From CBIHON01 sp966211965 (GTDB taxonomy: Bacteria > Pseudomonadota > Gammaproteobacteria > Burkholderiales > Burkholderiaceae_D), in the NCBI GenBank assembly GCA_966211965.1, contig CBIHON010000033.1:1-53299 (forward strand): a stretch of 53,299 nt of DNA, given 5' to 3'. Both the position numbers and the translations under genes were made by a program. Every line of letters starts with the position of its first letter. Position 1 is the stretch's first letter. Shown here piece by piece: positions 28,593 to 36,329 of this stretch. A model generated the notes under the pieces. The model made no database searches. It was not told the origin of the DNA and worked only from the letters and a program-made list of their open reading frames with translations.

Positions 28593-29843
28593 CTAGGCCT
28601 TGATCTTGAACGAGGCGGCATAGGCTTTCGGGTTCTTGCCGTCCCATACCACGCCGTCGACCAGCTTCGAGATACGCATCGGGTCTTTCGGCACGCTGGC
28701 CTTGGCCATCGCTGCCGCGTCCTTGTACAAATCGATCTGGTTGATTGATTTGGCCACCGCGAGATAATCGATGTCGTCCTTCAGCAAGCCCCAACGCTTG
28801 TGCTGGGTCAGGAACCACATGCCATCGGACAGGTAAGGGAAATTGACCGCGCCGTCGTTGTAGAACTTCATGTAATTGGGATCGTCCCAACTCTTGCCCA
28901 GGCCATTCTGGTAGCGTCCGAGAATGCGCTGGTTGATCACATCGACCGAAGTGTTGACATACGATTTGTCGGCAATGGTTTCAGCCATCTTGTTCTTGTT
29001 CGACAGCGAGGCGTCGATCCACTTGCCGGCCTCCAGCACGGCTGCGGTCATGGCACGCGCGGTGTTGGGGTGTTTCTTGACCCATTCGGCGGTGGTGCCG
29101 AGAACTTTTTCCGGATGGTCTTTCCAGATGTCCTGCGTCGTGACGCCGGTGATGCCGATACCGTCGGCAATCGCGCGATGGCCCCAGGGTTCGCCGACGC
29201 AATAACCGTCCATATTGCCGACCCGCATATTCGCCACCATTTGCGGCGGCGGTACAGTAATGATCTTGGCATCCTTCATCGGGTTGATGCCGTATGCCGC
29301 CAGCCAGTAGTACAGCCACATTGCGTGCGTGCCGGTCGGAAAAGTTTGCGCAAAGGTATATTCGCGCTTATCCGTTTGCATCAGTTTGGCCAGCGACGGG
29401 CCGTCGACGCCGCCCTTGTCGGCAATCTTTTTTGACAGCGTGATCGCTTGGCCATTGTTATTGAGCGTCATCAGCGTTGCCATGTCTTTTTTCGGCCCGC
29501 TGACTCCCAGATGCACCCCGTAAATCAAGCCGTACAGCACGTGGGCCGCGTCGAGTTCGCCGTTGACCAGCTTATCGCGCACGCCGGCCCAGGAAGCTTC
29601 CTTGGTCGGCACGATCTTGATGCCGTATTTTTTATCGAACCCCATGACCGACGCCATCACGACCGAAGCGCAGTCGGTCAGCGGAATGAAGCCGATTTTT
29701 ACTTCTTCCTTCTCCGGCTTATCCGAACCTGCCGCCCATGCGCCTTGTGTCGCCAAGCCGCCCAATGCAGTTGCTGCCATGCCTGCTCCAGCTTTCAGGA
29801 TGGTCCGGCGAGTCAAATTTTTCTTGCTGTCTTTCGTTGTCAT
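28593..29843 (-). CDS. nrtA: Nitrate ABC transporter substrate-binding protein (Tat-exported)
   Basis: 416-residue periplasmic binding protein of the CmpA/NrtA type. A twin-arginine signal is seen (TRRTILKAGAGMAATALG after a polar n-region), ending near GAWAAG. The mature part starts EEVKIGFIPLTDCASVVMAS, characteristic of nitrate/bicarbonate-binding proteins. The ATG at 29843 is chosen for GAGG 6-7 nt upstream and because it gives a proper Tat n-region; the frame is open to 29912. The Tat signal separates it from the cytoplasmic sensor NasS, which belongs to the same fold but lacks an export signal. Its leader holds an ANTAR-type RNA motif and a terminator. Confidence 0.94.
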   Translation of the reverse strand: MTTKDSKKNLTRRTILKAGAGMAATALGGLATQGAWAAGSDKPEKEEVKIGFIPLTDCASVVMASVMGFDKKYGIKIVPTKEASWAGVRDKLVNGELDAAHVLYGLIYGVHLGVSGPKKDMATLMTLNNNGQAITLSKKIADKGGVDGPSLAKLMQTDKREYTFAQTFPTGTHAMWLYYWLAAYGINPMKDAKIITVPPPQMVANMRVGNMDGYCVGEPWGHRAIADGIGITGVTTQDIWKDHPEKVLGTTAEWVKKHPNTARAMTAAVLEAGKWIDASLSNKNKMAETIADKSYVNTSVDVINQRILGRYQNGLGKSWDDPNYMKFYNDGAVNFPYLSDGMWFLTQHKRWGLLKDDIDYLAVAKSINQIDLYKDAAAMAKASVPKDPMRISKLVDGVVWDGKNPKAYAASFKIKA

Positions 29844-29869
29844 GTCGTCCTCGAAATGCGTGTTGTATG

Positions 29870-29926
29870 GGCAAAAAGAAAGGCGTCCGTTCATCGCGAG
29901 CCTTGCTCGCATGAACGGACGCCTTT
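29870..29926 (-). terminator. Intrinsic terminator in the nrtA leader (attenuator)
   Basis: On the minus strand AAAGGCGTCCGTTCAT pairs perfectly with ATGAACGGACGCCTTT (29879-29926), the apical part GCGAGC/GCTCGC extending the stem, followed by CTTTTTGC. It lies about 27 nt before the nrtA ATG and downstream of the sigma-54 promoter, so it must be overcome for nrtABD expression. Confidence 0.85.
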
Positions 29927-29934
29927 GTCCTCGT

Positions 29935-29987
29935 GTCCCGACCGACGTTGGCCAGGACGAATCTGTTGTTTGCGCCGCCGTTGGCGC
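29935..29987 (-). promoter_or_regulatory. ANTAR-target RNA motif (two hexaloop hairpins) in the nrtA leader
   Basis: On the minus strand, P1 is GCGCC-AACGGC-GGCGC (29972-29987). P2 is GTCCTGGCC-AACGTC-GGTCGGGAC (29935-29958), with two G-U pairs. Both loops are six bases with A at position 1 and G at position 4, the hallmark of RNAs bound by ANTAR-domain antiterminators. A 13-nt linker separates them, and the terminator stem starts 8 nt after P2. NasT, encoded just upstream, is the natural ligand. Confidence 0.82.
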
Positions 29988-30096
29988 TTAGAGCCTCTAG
30001 ATAAATGCCGCTGGCCAGGCGCGCCGACGCAGACAGTACGAGCGTACGGTAAGGAGAAGCAACCCACGCCAGCGGCTTTTATTTAGAGGCTCTTAG
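29987..30096. repeat. Palindromic element, family A, copy 2 (in the nrtA leader)
   Basis: Ends CTTAGAGCCTCTAG...AGAGGCTCTTAG; inner arms ATGCCGCTGGC/GCCAGCGGCTTTTATTT; centre GTAC-GAGC-GTAC (30036-30047) flanked by GGCGCGCC and TAAGGAGAAGCAAC. Nearly identical to copy 3 at 48766-48868. It begins one base from hairpin P1 and ends about at the predicted sigma-54 transcription start, so nearly all of it should be in the nrtA leader RNA. Confidence 0.92.
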
Positions 30097-30105
30097 TCCT
30101 CTATT

Positions 30106-30121
30106 TGCAATTGGTGTGCCA
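30106..30121 (-). promoter_or_regulatory. Sigma-54 (-24/-12) promoter of nrtABD
   Basis: The minus strand reads TGGCACACCAATTGCA, an exact TGGCAC-N5-TTGCA with 10 bp between GG and GC. A degenerate NtrC-like site (plus strand CGCCCC-TTTCC-TGTGCA, 30172-30188) lies about 55-65 bp upstream. Confidence 0.85.
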
Positions 30122-30209
30122 GCTTAAACTGCTGCTTTTCAACCCATTCAATGCGAATTTGCTTGCTTTGACGCCCCTTTCCTGTGCATCGCATCGAAAC
30201 AGGGCGGGA

Positions 30210-30857
30210 TCAAATCAGCAGCTCGGCGACGTCCAATATTCTTTGCGCCACTTCGGACAGCTTGAGGTTCTTATCCATCGCAAGACGGCGCAATTTTTGG
30301 TATGCCTCGTCTTCCGTCATCTTGTGTTGGGTCATCAGCAAGCCCTTGGCGCGCTCGATGGTTTTGCGCTCGGCCAGCTTGAGCTTGGTGTCGGACAATT
30401 CGGTGCGCAATTTCTGGTCGGCGTTGAAGCGCGCCATCGCCACGTCGAGCACCGGTTTGATGCGCTCCGACTGCAAGCCGGCCACCACGTATGCCGAGAC
30501 GCCAGCGGCCATTGCCGCCTCCATGTTCGATTTATCGTGATCTTCGGTGAACAGCACGATTGGGCGGCGCGCGTGCTGGGTCGCGATGACAACATGCTCC
30601 AGCACATCGCGCGCGTCCGATTCGGCATCGATGATGATCATGTCGGGCTGCAATTGCGCGACGCGGTCCGGCAAGTGTATATCCGCCGGAAATACCGCAA
30701 TGATGTTGTAGCCGGCTTCGAGCAGACCGATGCGCAAGGCGCGCGCCCGTTCCGCCTGCGCCCAAGCGTTTTCGTCGTGCTCCCCTTCCGGCGGCACGAT
30801 GGAATTGATGACGATGATGCGCAAGGAGCGCACGTCGGATGTCGTGTATTTGGTCAT
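30210..30857 (-). CDS. nasT: ANTAR-domain response regulator, nitrate antiterminator NasT
   Basis: 215-residue regulator: a receiver-like domain (residues about 10-125, LRIIVINSIVPP ... DMIIIDAESDARDVLEHV ... PIVLFTEDHDKSNMEAAMAAGVSAYVV) and a C-terminal ANTAR RNA-binding domain (about 140-205, ERKTIERAKGLLMTQHKMTEDEAYQKLRRLAM). ANTAR proteins bind paired hexaloop hairpins and prevent termination. The match with the hairpin-terminator leader of nrtA, directly downstream on the same strand, is strong. The frame continues upstream past 30857, but ATG 30857 gives the standard NasT N terminus; no good Shine-Dalgarno is visible. Its usual partner, the nitrate sensor NasS, is not in this window. 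The proposed start overlaps the promoter region of divergent tsaD. Confidence 0.9.
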   Translation of the reverse strand: MTKYTTSDVRSLRIIVINSIVPPEGEHDENAWAQAERARALRIGLLEAGYNIIAVFPADIHLPDRVAQLQPDMIIIDAESDARDVLEHVVIATQHARRPIVLFTEDHDKSNMEAAMAAGVSAYVVAGLQSERIKPVLDVAMARFNADQKLRTELSDTKLKLAERKTIERAKGLLMTQHKMTEDEAYQKLRRLAMDKNLKLSEVAQRILDVAELLI

Positions 30858-30946
30858 AGCAACGTTATATGAATACACTTTGGGAATGGCAGAATACGCT
30901 ACAATCCATGCAAGAACCGCACCAACAATCCCACAGCCATCCCTCC

Positions 30947-31975
30947 ATGCTCGTTCTCGGTATCGAATCCTCTTGTGATGAAACCGGCATTGCGTTGTAC
31001 GACACGCAGCGCGGTTTGCTTGCCCACTCCCTGCATTCCCAGGTTGCCATGCATGAGGAATACGGCGGCGTGGTGCCCGAACTGGCGTCGCGCGATCACA
31101 TCCGGCGCGCCATCCCCTTGCTGGAGCAAGCGCTGACACAAAGCGGCATCGCGCGCAAAGAAATCGATGCGATCGCCTATACACAAGGACCGGGACTGGC
31201 CGGCGCACTGCTGGTCGGCGCGTCAGTTGCCTGCGGCCTGGGGTTGGCGCTCGACAAACCGGTGCTCGGCATTCACCATCTGGAAGGCCATCTGCTGTCG
31301 CCGCTCCTGTCGAGCAAGCCGCCGGCCTTCCCCTTTATCGCCTTGCTGGTGTCCGGCGGGCATACCCAATTGATGCGCATCGACGGCGTCGGACAATACG
31401 CCCTGCTAGGCGAGACGCTGGATGACGCGGCCGGCGAGGCCTTCGACAAATCGGCCAAACTGCTCGGCCTGGGTTATCCGGGCGGGCCGGCGATTTCGCG
31501 ACTGGCGGAATTCGGCGATCCCGGCGCATACAAGCTGCCGCGCCCGATGCTGCATTCCAAGGATCTGAACTTCAGTTTTTCCGGATTGAAAACCGCCGTG
31601 TTGACGGTGGTGAAGAATCAGCACGCCAATATCTGCGAGCAGGACAAGGCCAATATCGCGCGCGGCTTCGTCGATGCGATCGTCGACGTTCTGACGGCAA
31701 AGTGCGTGACCGCACTCAAGGAAACCGGATTGAAGCGCCTGGTCATCGCCGGCGGTGTCGGCGCCAACAATCAATTGCGCACCAGCCTCAACGCCGCGGC
31801 TGCCAAGCGGCGTTTTCAGGTCTATTATCCGGAACTGGAATTTTGCACCGACAACGGCGCGATGATTGCCTTTGCCGGAGCGATGCGGCTGCAGGCCAAT
31901 CCCGGTGCGGCACAACGCGACTATGCCTTCAATGTGCGACCGCGCTGGCCGCTGGAGGAATTACGCATTGTATAA
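30947..31975 (+). CDS. tsaD: tRNA N6-adenosine threonylcarbamoyltransferase
   Basis: 342-residue TsaD (Kae1/YgjD family), which transfers the threonylcarbamoyl group to A37 of ANN-decoding tRNAs together with TsaB and TsaE. Seen: LVLGIESSCDETGIALYD at the N terminus, the metal-binding HHLEGHLLSPLL (about 109-120), LLVSGGHTQLM, and AGGVGANNQLR and FCTDNGAMIAFAG in the C-terminal half. ATG 30947 is chosen because it gives the normal N terminus and length (E. coli 337 aa); the frame is open upstream to 30869. A possible -10 TACAAT lies at 30898-30903. Convergent with plsY with only 12 bp between the stops. Confidence 0.96.
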   Translation: MLVLGIESSCDETGIALYDTQRGLLAHSLHSQVAMHEEYGGVVPELASRDHIRRAIPLLEQALTQSGIARKEIDAIAYTQGPGLAGALLVGASVACGLGLALDKPVLGIHHLEGHLLSPLLSSKPPAFPFIALLVSGGHTQLMRIDGVGQYALLGETLDDAAGEAFDKSAKLLGLGYPGGPAISRLAEFGDPGAYKLPRPMLHSKDLNFSFSGLKTAVLTVVKNQHANICEQDKANIARGFVDAIVDVLTAKCVTALKETGLKRLVIAGGVGANNQLRTSLNAAAAKRRFQVYYPELEFCTDNGAMIAFAGAMRLQANPGAAQRDYAFNVRPRWPLEELRIV

Positions 31976-31987
31976 ATAAGGAGGCAT

Positions 31988-32617
31988 TTATTTGACGTGG
32001 CCATCCTTCCTGCCGCCGATCTTGCTTTCTTTCCCGGCCAACAGGTTGCCTATATTTTTGCTGTGCCGGTAAATCAGTAAAAAGCTCATCGCCAATACCG
32101 CCAGCAATTTCTCGTCGGCGCCGAACAGCAAGCCATAGTAAAACGGGGCAAAGATGCTGGAGACCAAGGCGGCTGCCGATGAGTAGCGAAACGCATACGC
32201 AATCACCAGCCAGGTCACCAGGCTCGCGACGCCGAGCCAGATATTCAATCCAAGCAACACGCCAAAAAAAGTCGCCACACCTTTGCCGCCGACGAAGCGG
32301 AAAAACACCGGCCACAGATGCCCGAGAAATACGGCAACGGCAGCCAATGCGGTGCCGCCGGCTTCGATACCGTATTGCGGCCCGAATTTCTGTACCAGCC
32401 AAACTGCCAGCCAACCCTTCGCGCCATCGCCGAGCAAGGTCACGATGGCGGCCTTCTTGTTGCCGCTGCGCAGTACATTGGTGGCGCCCGGATTTTTCGA
32501 TCCGTAGGTGCGCGGATCGGATAAACCGAATATTTTGCTGACCACGACAGCAAAGGAAATCGAACCGATCAAATAGGCTACGGCAGCAAATAAAACCGCC
32601 AATAAAACTGTATTCAT
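31988..32617 (-). CDS. plsY: Acyl-phosphate:glycerol-3-phosphate acyltransferase
   Basis: 209-residue inner-membrane enzyme making lysophosphatidic acid from acyl-phosphate and glycerol-3-phosphate, the first acylation in phospholipid synthesis. Five hydrophobic segments are seen and the three conserved cytoplasmic loop motifs: GSKNPGATNVLRSG (about 38-51), FVGGKGVATFFG (about 107) and LLIYRHSKNIGNLLAGKE near the C terminus. Length is typical (about 200). Confidence 0.95.
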   Translation of the reverse strand: MNTVLLAVLFAAVAYLIGSISFAVVVSKIFGLSDPRTYGSKNPGATNVLRSGNKKAAIVTLLGDGAKGWLAVWLVQKFGPQYGIEAGGTALAAVAVFLGHLWPVFFRFVGGKGVATFFGVLLGLNIWLGVASLVTWLVIAYAFRYSSAAALVSSIFAPFYYGLLFGADEKLLAVLAMSFLLIYRHSKNIGNLLAGKESKIGGRKDGHVK

Positions 32618-32641
32618 GCTCTCCTCATTAAAACAACAAGT

Positions 32642-33133
32642 TTATTCGTCAAGCGCACAATTGACCGCCTTGAGCGGCAGCACGCTTGCCATTATTTTCG
32701 GATCGATCCCGACCAGGTAGCCACGCCGTCCACCGTTGATATAGATCTTGTCGAGCCCCAGGATGCTTTGCTCGACATACACTGGCATTGCTTTGCGGGT
32801 ACCAAACGGCGAAGTGCCGCCGACCAGGTAACCGGAATGCCGATTCGCAACCTCCGGCTTGCACGGCTCCACCGACTTGCAACCAATCTGGCGCGCCAGG
32901 TTCTTGGTCGACACCTTGCGGTCGCCATGCATCAAGACGACCAGCGGTTTGGCAGCTTCATCCTGCATCACCAGGGTCTTGACGACATGGTGCTCGTCCA
33001 CTCCCAGCTCGCGCGCGGAAACGGCGGTGCCGCCGTGCTCTTCGTAGTTGTAGGGATGTTCGGAAAAATCGACGTTCCGCTTGCGTAGAAATTGAGTCGC
33101 GGGTGTCTCTGAAATGTGATCTTTTTTTGCCAT
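32642..33133 (-). CDS. ybaK: Cys-tRNA(Pro)/Cys-tRNA(Cys) deacylase YbaK/EbsC family
   Basis: 163-residue protein of the YbaK/ProX editing family that hydrolyses mischarged Cys-tRNA(Pro). Family features: ATQFLRKRNVDFSEHPYNY at the N terminus, VVKTLVMQDE, KVSTKNLARQIGCKSVEPC with the conserved lysine, GYLVGGTSPFGTRKAMPVYVE, and the C-terminal INGGRRGYLVGIDP. ATG 33133 (MAKKDHIS) gives the standard length; the frame extends upstream but would overlap the divergent hydrolase gene. The upstream region is AT-rich with no clear Shine-Dalgarno. Spaced 24 bp upstream of plsY. Confidence 0.93.
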   Translation of the reverse strand: MAKKDHISETPATQFLRKRNVDFSEHPYNYEEHGGTAVSARELGVDEHHVVKTLVMQDEAAKPLVVLMHGDRKVSTKNLARQIGCKSVEPCKPEVANRHSGYLVGGTSPFGTRKAMPVYVEQSILGLDKIYINGGRRGYLVGIDPKIMASVLPLKAVNCALDE

Positions 33134-33167
33134 GCGTGTTACGCTAATCAAAAACGTGGAGAGCATT

Positions 33168-34169
33168 ATGCAACAGGAACTGCGCTTTGCGACCTTCAAT
33201 GTATGCAACCTGGCCTTGCCGGGCGTGAAATATTATGAAGACCAGGCTCCCTACACTCCCGCACAATACGAAGCAAAAACAAGCTGGATCGCGCAACAGC
33301 TTGACCGGCTTGACGCCGATGTGGTCGGTTTCCAGGAAATTTTTTCACAGGCTGCATTGAGGGATGTGCTGGCCAAAACCCAAAAGTACCGGCACGCCCA
33401 TCAAGCGGGCTTCGATTCGGACCCGCTGGCCCCGCCCAAGCCGAGCGTGGCACTGGTGTCGCGTCTGCCGTTGGCCGCTGCGGCGGTAAGCCATGGCAAC
33501 CTGCCGCGCCGCTTGTCGGTCAATTTACCTGGGACGGACCAGGCACTGAACACCTTCACCCGCCCCGTCCTGCATGCGCAAATCATTTTGTCGACGCAAC
33601 GTCACGTCCACGTCTACGTCTGCCACCTGAAATCCAAACGGCCGGATTATAGAAATGATGCCGGGGAAGGCGATTCTTATCAGCGCGGAATTGCGATCCT
33701 GCGCTCATTGATCCGGCGCGGAACCGATGCGCTGGGCTTGCGCTACTTGTTGAACGAACACATGGGCATCGACCCCGCACCGGTGGTGGTCATGGGCGAT
33801 TTCAACGACATTGCCGAGGCGGTATCGAGCCAGCTCGTGATGGGCGCCGGCCAACTGGGCAGGAACGGTTCGAGCGAACGCCTGTTTGAAAGCTACCGCA
33901 TTCAATCCGGTCGCGCGCCCCTGCGCGATGTGGGCTACACTCATGTCCATGAGAACAATTATGAGATGGTGGATCACATCCTGGTGTCGGAAGCATTCAA
34001 TCCGGCATTCACGTCCGCCATCGGCGAAGTTCTGGAAGTCGTCTTCATCAACGATCACCTGGCATTAAGGCCGCCCGAAGCATCGGACCATGGGCTGGTA
34101 GTGGCGCGCATCGGCTTGTTCGGCACAAAAATCACTGAGGTAGAGAGGGAATTGCCGCCGGCTGTTTAA
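33168..34169 (+). CDS. Endonuclease/exonuclease/phosphatase family protein
   Basis: 333-residue member of the metal-dependent EEP superfamily (DNase I-like fold). Motifs: LRFATFNVCNL at the N terminus (Asn of motif 1), VVGFQEIFSQ (catalytic Glu), VVVMGDFNDIAEAV (Asp-Phe-Asn) and MVDHILVSEA, with HLALRPPEASDHGLVVA (terminal Asp-His). No signal peptide, so cytoplasmic. The ATG at 33168 has GGAG 6 nt upstream. Substrate (DNA, RNA or a phosphoester) cannot be inferred; it is not ExoIII-like, being longer between the motifs. Confidence 0.9.
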   Translation: MQQELRFATFNVCNLALPGVKYYEDQAPYTPAQYEAKTSWIAQQLDRLDADVVGFQEIFSQAALRDVLAKTQKYRHAHQAGFDSDPLAPPKPSVALVSRLPLAAAAVSHGNLPRRLSVNLPGTDQALNTFTRPVLHAQIILSTQRHVHVYVCHLKSKRPDYRNDAGEGDSYQRGIAILRSLIRRGTDALGLRYLLNEHMGIDPAPVVVMGDFNDIAEAVSSQLVMGAGQLGRNGSSERLFESYRIQSGRAPLRDVGYTHVHENNYEMVDHILVSEAFNPAFTSAIGEVLEVVFINDHLALRPPEASDHGLVVARIGLFGTKITEVERELPPAV

Positions 34170-34479
34170 GAGGACGCTGCTTTACCGGAGACCTTCCGCG
34201 CCAGTCATCGGCAGTTTCGCAAGGACTTGCCAAATATCCCACCTTGCCCCCTTGTTTTCCGCTAATATGCTGCACTGCGTTTCCTTACATGAAAGGAATG
34301 ATAAAGACGATGTGTGCATATATCCTGGGTAGCATTTCCCTATGGAAGAAAAAGTTTCTGATGCGTTGCACAAAAATATGTTGACATCATCGGATTAATC
34401 TTTAGAATAAGAATTGTTGCAGTGCACAATGATTTTGGTCACTCATTCCCGTTATTTCTATCCATCAAGGAGAAAATCC
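34170..34479. other. Intergenic region upstream of the phasin
   Basis: AT-richer than its surroundings. Besides the phasin promoter and Shine-Dalgarno it contains TTCCTTACATGAAAGGAA-like dyad symmetry near 34280-34300. No gene seen. Confidence 0.6.
34381..34408 (+). promoter_or_regulatory. Sigma-70 promoter of the phasin gene
   Basis: Consensus -35 TTGACA (34381-34386), 16-bp spacer and -10 TAGAAT (34403-34408). It is the best sigma-70 match in the window, consistent with high phasin expression. The leader is about 65 nt. Confidence 0.75.
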
Positions 34480-35046
34480 ATGTTTGCCATTCCCGAACAA
34501 TTTTCAGCCGCCACCAAAGCCAATTTCGACGCGCAACTCGCCCTGATCACAACCCTGACCAACAAGGCTTTTGAAGGCGTTGAAAAATTCGTTGACCTGA
34601 ACATGAACCTCGCCAAGGCATCGCTGGAAGAATCCACTGCGACCACCAAGCAATTGCTGGCAGCAAAAGATCCGCAAGAATTTTTCTCCTTGACCGCCGC
34701 GAAGGCACAGCCGAATGCGGAAAAAGCCATCGCTTATGGCCGTCACTTGGCCAGCATCGCAACCAACACCCAGGCTGAATTCACCAAAGCAGCTGAAGCG
34801 CAGATCGCTGAAACCAGCCGCAAGGTCATCTCCCTGGTCGACGATGTGAGCAAGAACGCACCTGCCGGTTCCGAGAACGCAATCGCACTGTTGAAGTCCG
34901 CAATCGGCAACGCCAACGCCAGCTACGAGCAATTGACCAAGACCACCAAGCAAGCCGTTGAAACCCTGGAAGGCAATTTGAATACCGCAGTCAGCCAGTT
35001 CTCCGCTGCCGCTGAAAAATCCGCAGTACGCGCCGCCAAGAAATAA
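34480..35046 (+). CDS. phaP: Phasin family protein (polyhydroxyalkanoate granule coat)
   Basis: 188-residue helical protein without a signal peptide, of the phasin type that coats PHA/PHB storage granules. It begins FAIPEQFSAATKANFDAQL, continues with ANKAFEGVEK-like and LAAKDPQEFFSL segments (about 65-78) typical of the family, and is rich in Ala/Lys/Glu with predicted amphipathic helices and coiled-coil character. AAGGAG lies 8 nt before the ATG at 34480; the open frame upstream (to 34414) has no translation signal. A strong promoter and a strong terminator bracket it as a single-gene transcript. Confidence 0.93.
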   Translation: MFAIPEQFSAATKANFDAQLALITTLTNKAFEGVEKFVDLNMNLAKASLEESTATTKQLLAAKDPQEFFSLTAAKAQPNAEKAIAYGRHLASIATNTQAEFTKAAEAQIAETSRKVISLVDDVSKNAPAGSENAIALLKSAIGNANASYEQLTKTTKQAVETLEGNLNTAVSQFSAAAEKSAVRAAKK

Positions 35047-35068
35047 TCCGGTTCAAGCAACACCCCTG

Positions 35069-35100
35069 ACGGGCCGCACCAAGCGGCCCGTTTTCTTTTT
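35069..35100 (+). terminator. Intrinsic terminator after the phasin gene
   Basis: ACGGGCCGC pairs with GCGGCCCGT around a 5-nt loop, followed by TTTCTTTTT, 23 nt after the stop codon. Confidence 0.92.
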
Positions 35101-35204
35101 GGCGCTCGACTTTCCATGACCGGCATGCCGGGTTTGTTCCATTTTGACCTTGCCTTTCAGCATCTTCGGGTGACGCGTGGACCATTCTCCCTTACACTGC
35201 ATGC

Positions 35205-36329
35205 ATGTCGAATTTGCAATCGCCCACCCTCAGCCATGACCCGCACGATCCGTCCAGCCTATTTGCGGGCGGCGCTTGGCAGGTACATGCCCTGGCTCGC
35301 CCGGAGGTGATAAAGCATATCAGGCTGGTTCTTCAGTCCTTACCGGCCGGCGCCGAAGCTCGCTGGGACTTGTCGCGCATCGATGCGCTCGATCACGTCG
35401 GCGCCCAATTTTTATGGAATGCATGGGGCAAGGCACGCCCCGCCGCACTCACCCTGCCGCCGCAGTACGAGGAGATTTTCAAGCGTGTGGAACAAGCAAG
35501 TGCGCTCGCGCTGCCTGAGCAAAAACCGCAAGCCCTGCTGTCGCTGGCCACGTTGAATCAGGTATTGCATACGATATCCGATCATTTATCCGGTTTCATC
35601 GCGTTGATCGGACAATTGGTAATGGATATCGGCCGTTTTGCCCGGCTGCCTCAGCGCGGCCCCTGGAAAGAGATTTCAGCCAATGTGTTTCATACCGGCT
35701 ATCAGGCATTGGGCATCACCGCGCTGGTGGGATGGCTGATCGGCGTGGTGCTATCCTATTTGTCGGCGCAACAATTGCATACCTTCGGTGCCGATATCTA
35801 CCTGGTCAACATCCTTGGCATGAGCATCATCCGCGAATTGGGGCCGATGCTGGCGGCGATCCTGGTGGCTGGCCGCTCCGGTTCGTCGATCACGGCCCAG
35901 CTCGGCGTCATGCGCGTGACAGAGGAACTGGATGCCATGCTGGTGATGGGGATGCCGCATGGCTTTCGCCTGATCATGCCGAAAGTGCTGGCACTGGCGG
36001 TCTCTATGCCGCTGCTGGTAGTCTGGACCAGCGCCATGGCCCTGATCGGCGGCATGCTTGCTGCCAAAGTCGAACTCGGCCTGTCACCGACCTATTTCAT
36101 ACAAACACTGCCGAACGTGGTGCCGCTGGAAAACTATTGGATCGGTCTGGGCAAGGGCGTGGTGTTTGGTTGCCTGATCGCACTGGTGGCCTGCCATTTC
36201 GGCTTGCGCGTCAAACCAAATACCGAAAGCCTGGGTCAAGGTACGACGATTTCCGTGGTTACCGCAATTACGGTGGTGATTCTGGCCGATGCGGTATTTG
36301 CCATCGTCTTCAACGGTGTGGGGTTCTGA
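35205..36329 (+). CDS. mlaE: MlaE-type lipid ABC transporter permease with N-terminal STAS-like domain
   Basis: 374-residue permease of the MlaE/YrbE family, part of an envelope phospholipid transport system. Residues about 20-110 resemble the STAS-like (MlaB) domain that is a separate protein in E. coli (ARWDLSRIDALDHVGAQFLWN). The permease part (about 125-374) has about five hydrophobic segments and the family hallmark INILGMSIIRELGPMLAAIL-like stretch, then GRSGSSITAQLGVMRVTEELDAM. The ATG is at 35205. The stop overlaps the ATPase start (TGATG), so translation is likely coupled. It heads a four-gene operon permease-ATPase-MCE-lipoprotein. Confidence 0.93.
   Translation: MSNLQSPTLSHDPHDPSSLFAGGAWQVHALARPEVIKHIRLVLQSLPAGAEARWDLSRIDALDHVGAQFLWNAWGKARPAALTLPPQYEEIFKRVEQASALALPEQKPQALLSLATLNQVLHTISDHLSGFIALIGQLVMDIGRFARLPQRGPWKEISANVFHTGYQALGITALVGWLIGVVLSYLSAQQLHTFGADIYLVNILGMSIIRELGPMLAAILVAGRSGSSITAQLGVMRVTEELDAMLVMGMPHGFRLIMPKVLALAVSMPLLVVWTSAMALIGGMLAAKVELGLSPTYFIQTLPNVVPLENYWIGLGKGVVFGCLIALVACHFGLRVKPNTESLGQGTTISVVTAITVVILADAVFAIVFNGVGF

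Noticed and set aside
35732..36328. Plus-strand frame reading into mlaF from the middle of the mlaE gene
   Set aside because: The upstream part is out of frame with MlaE and low complexity; the ATG at 36329 with TGATG overlap is the evident MlaF start.
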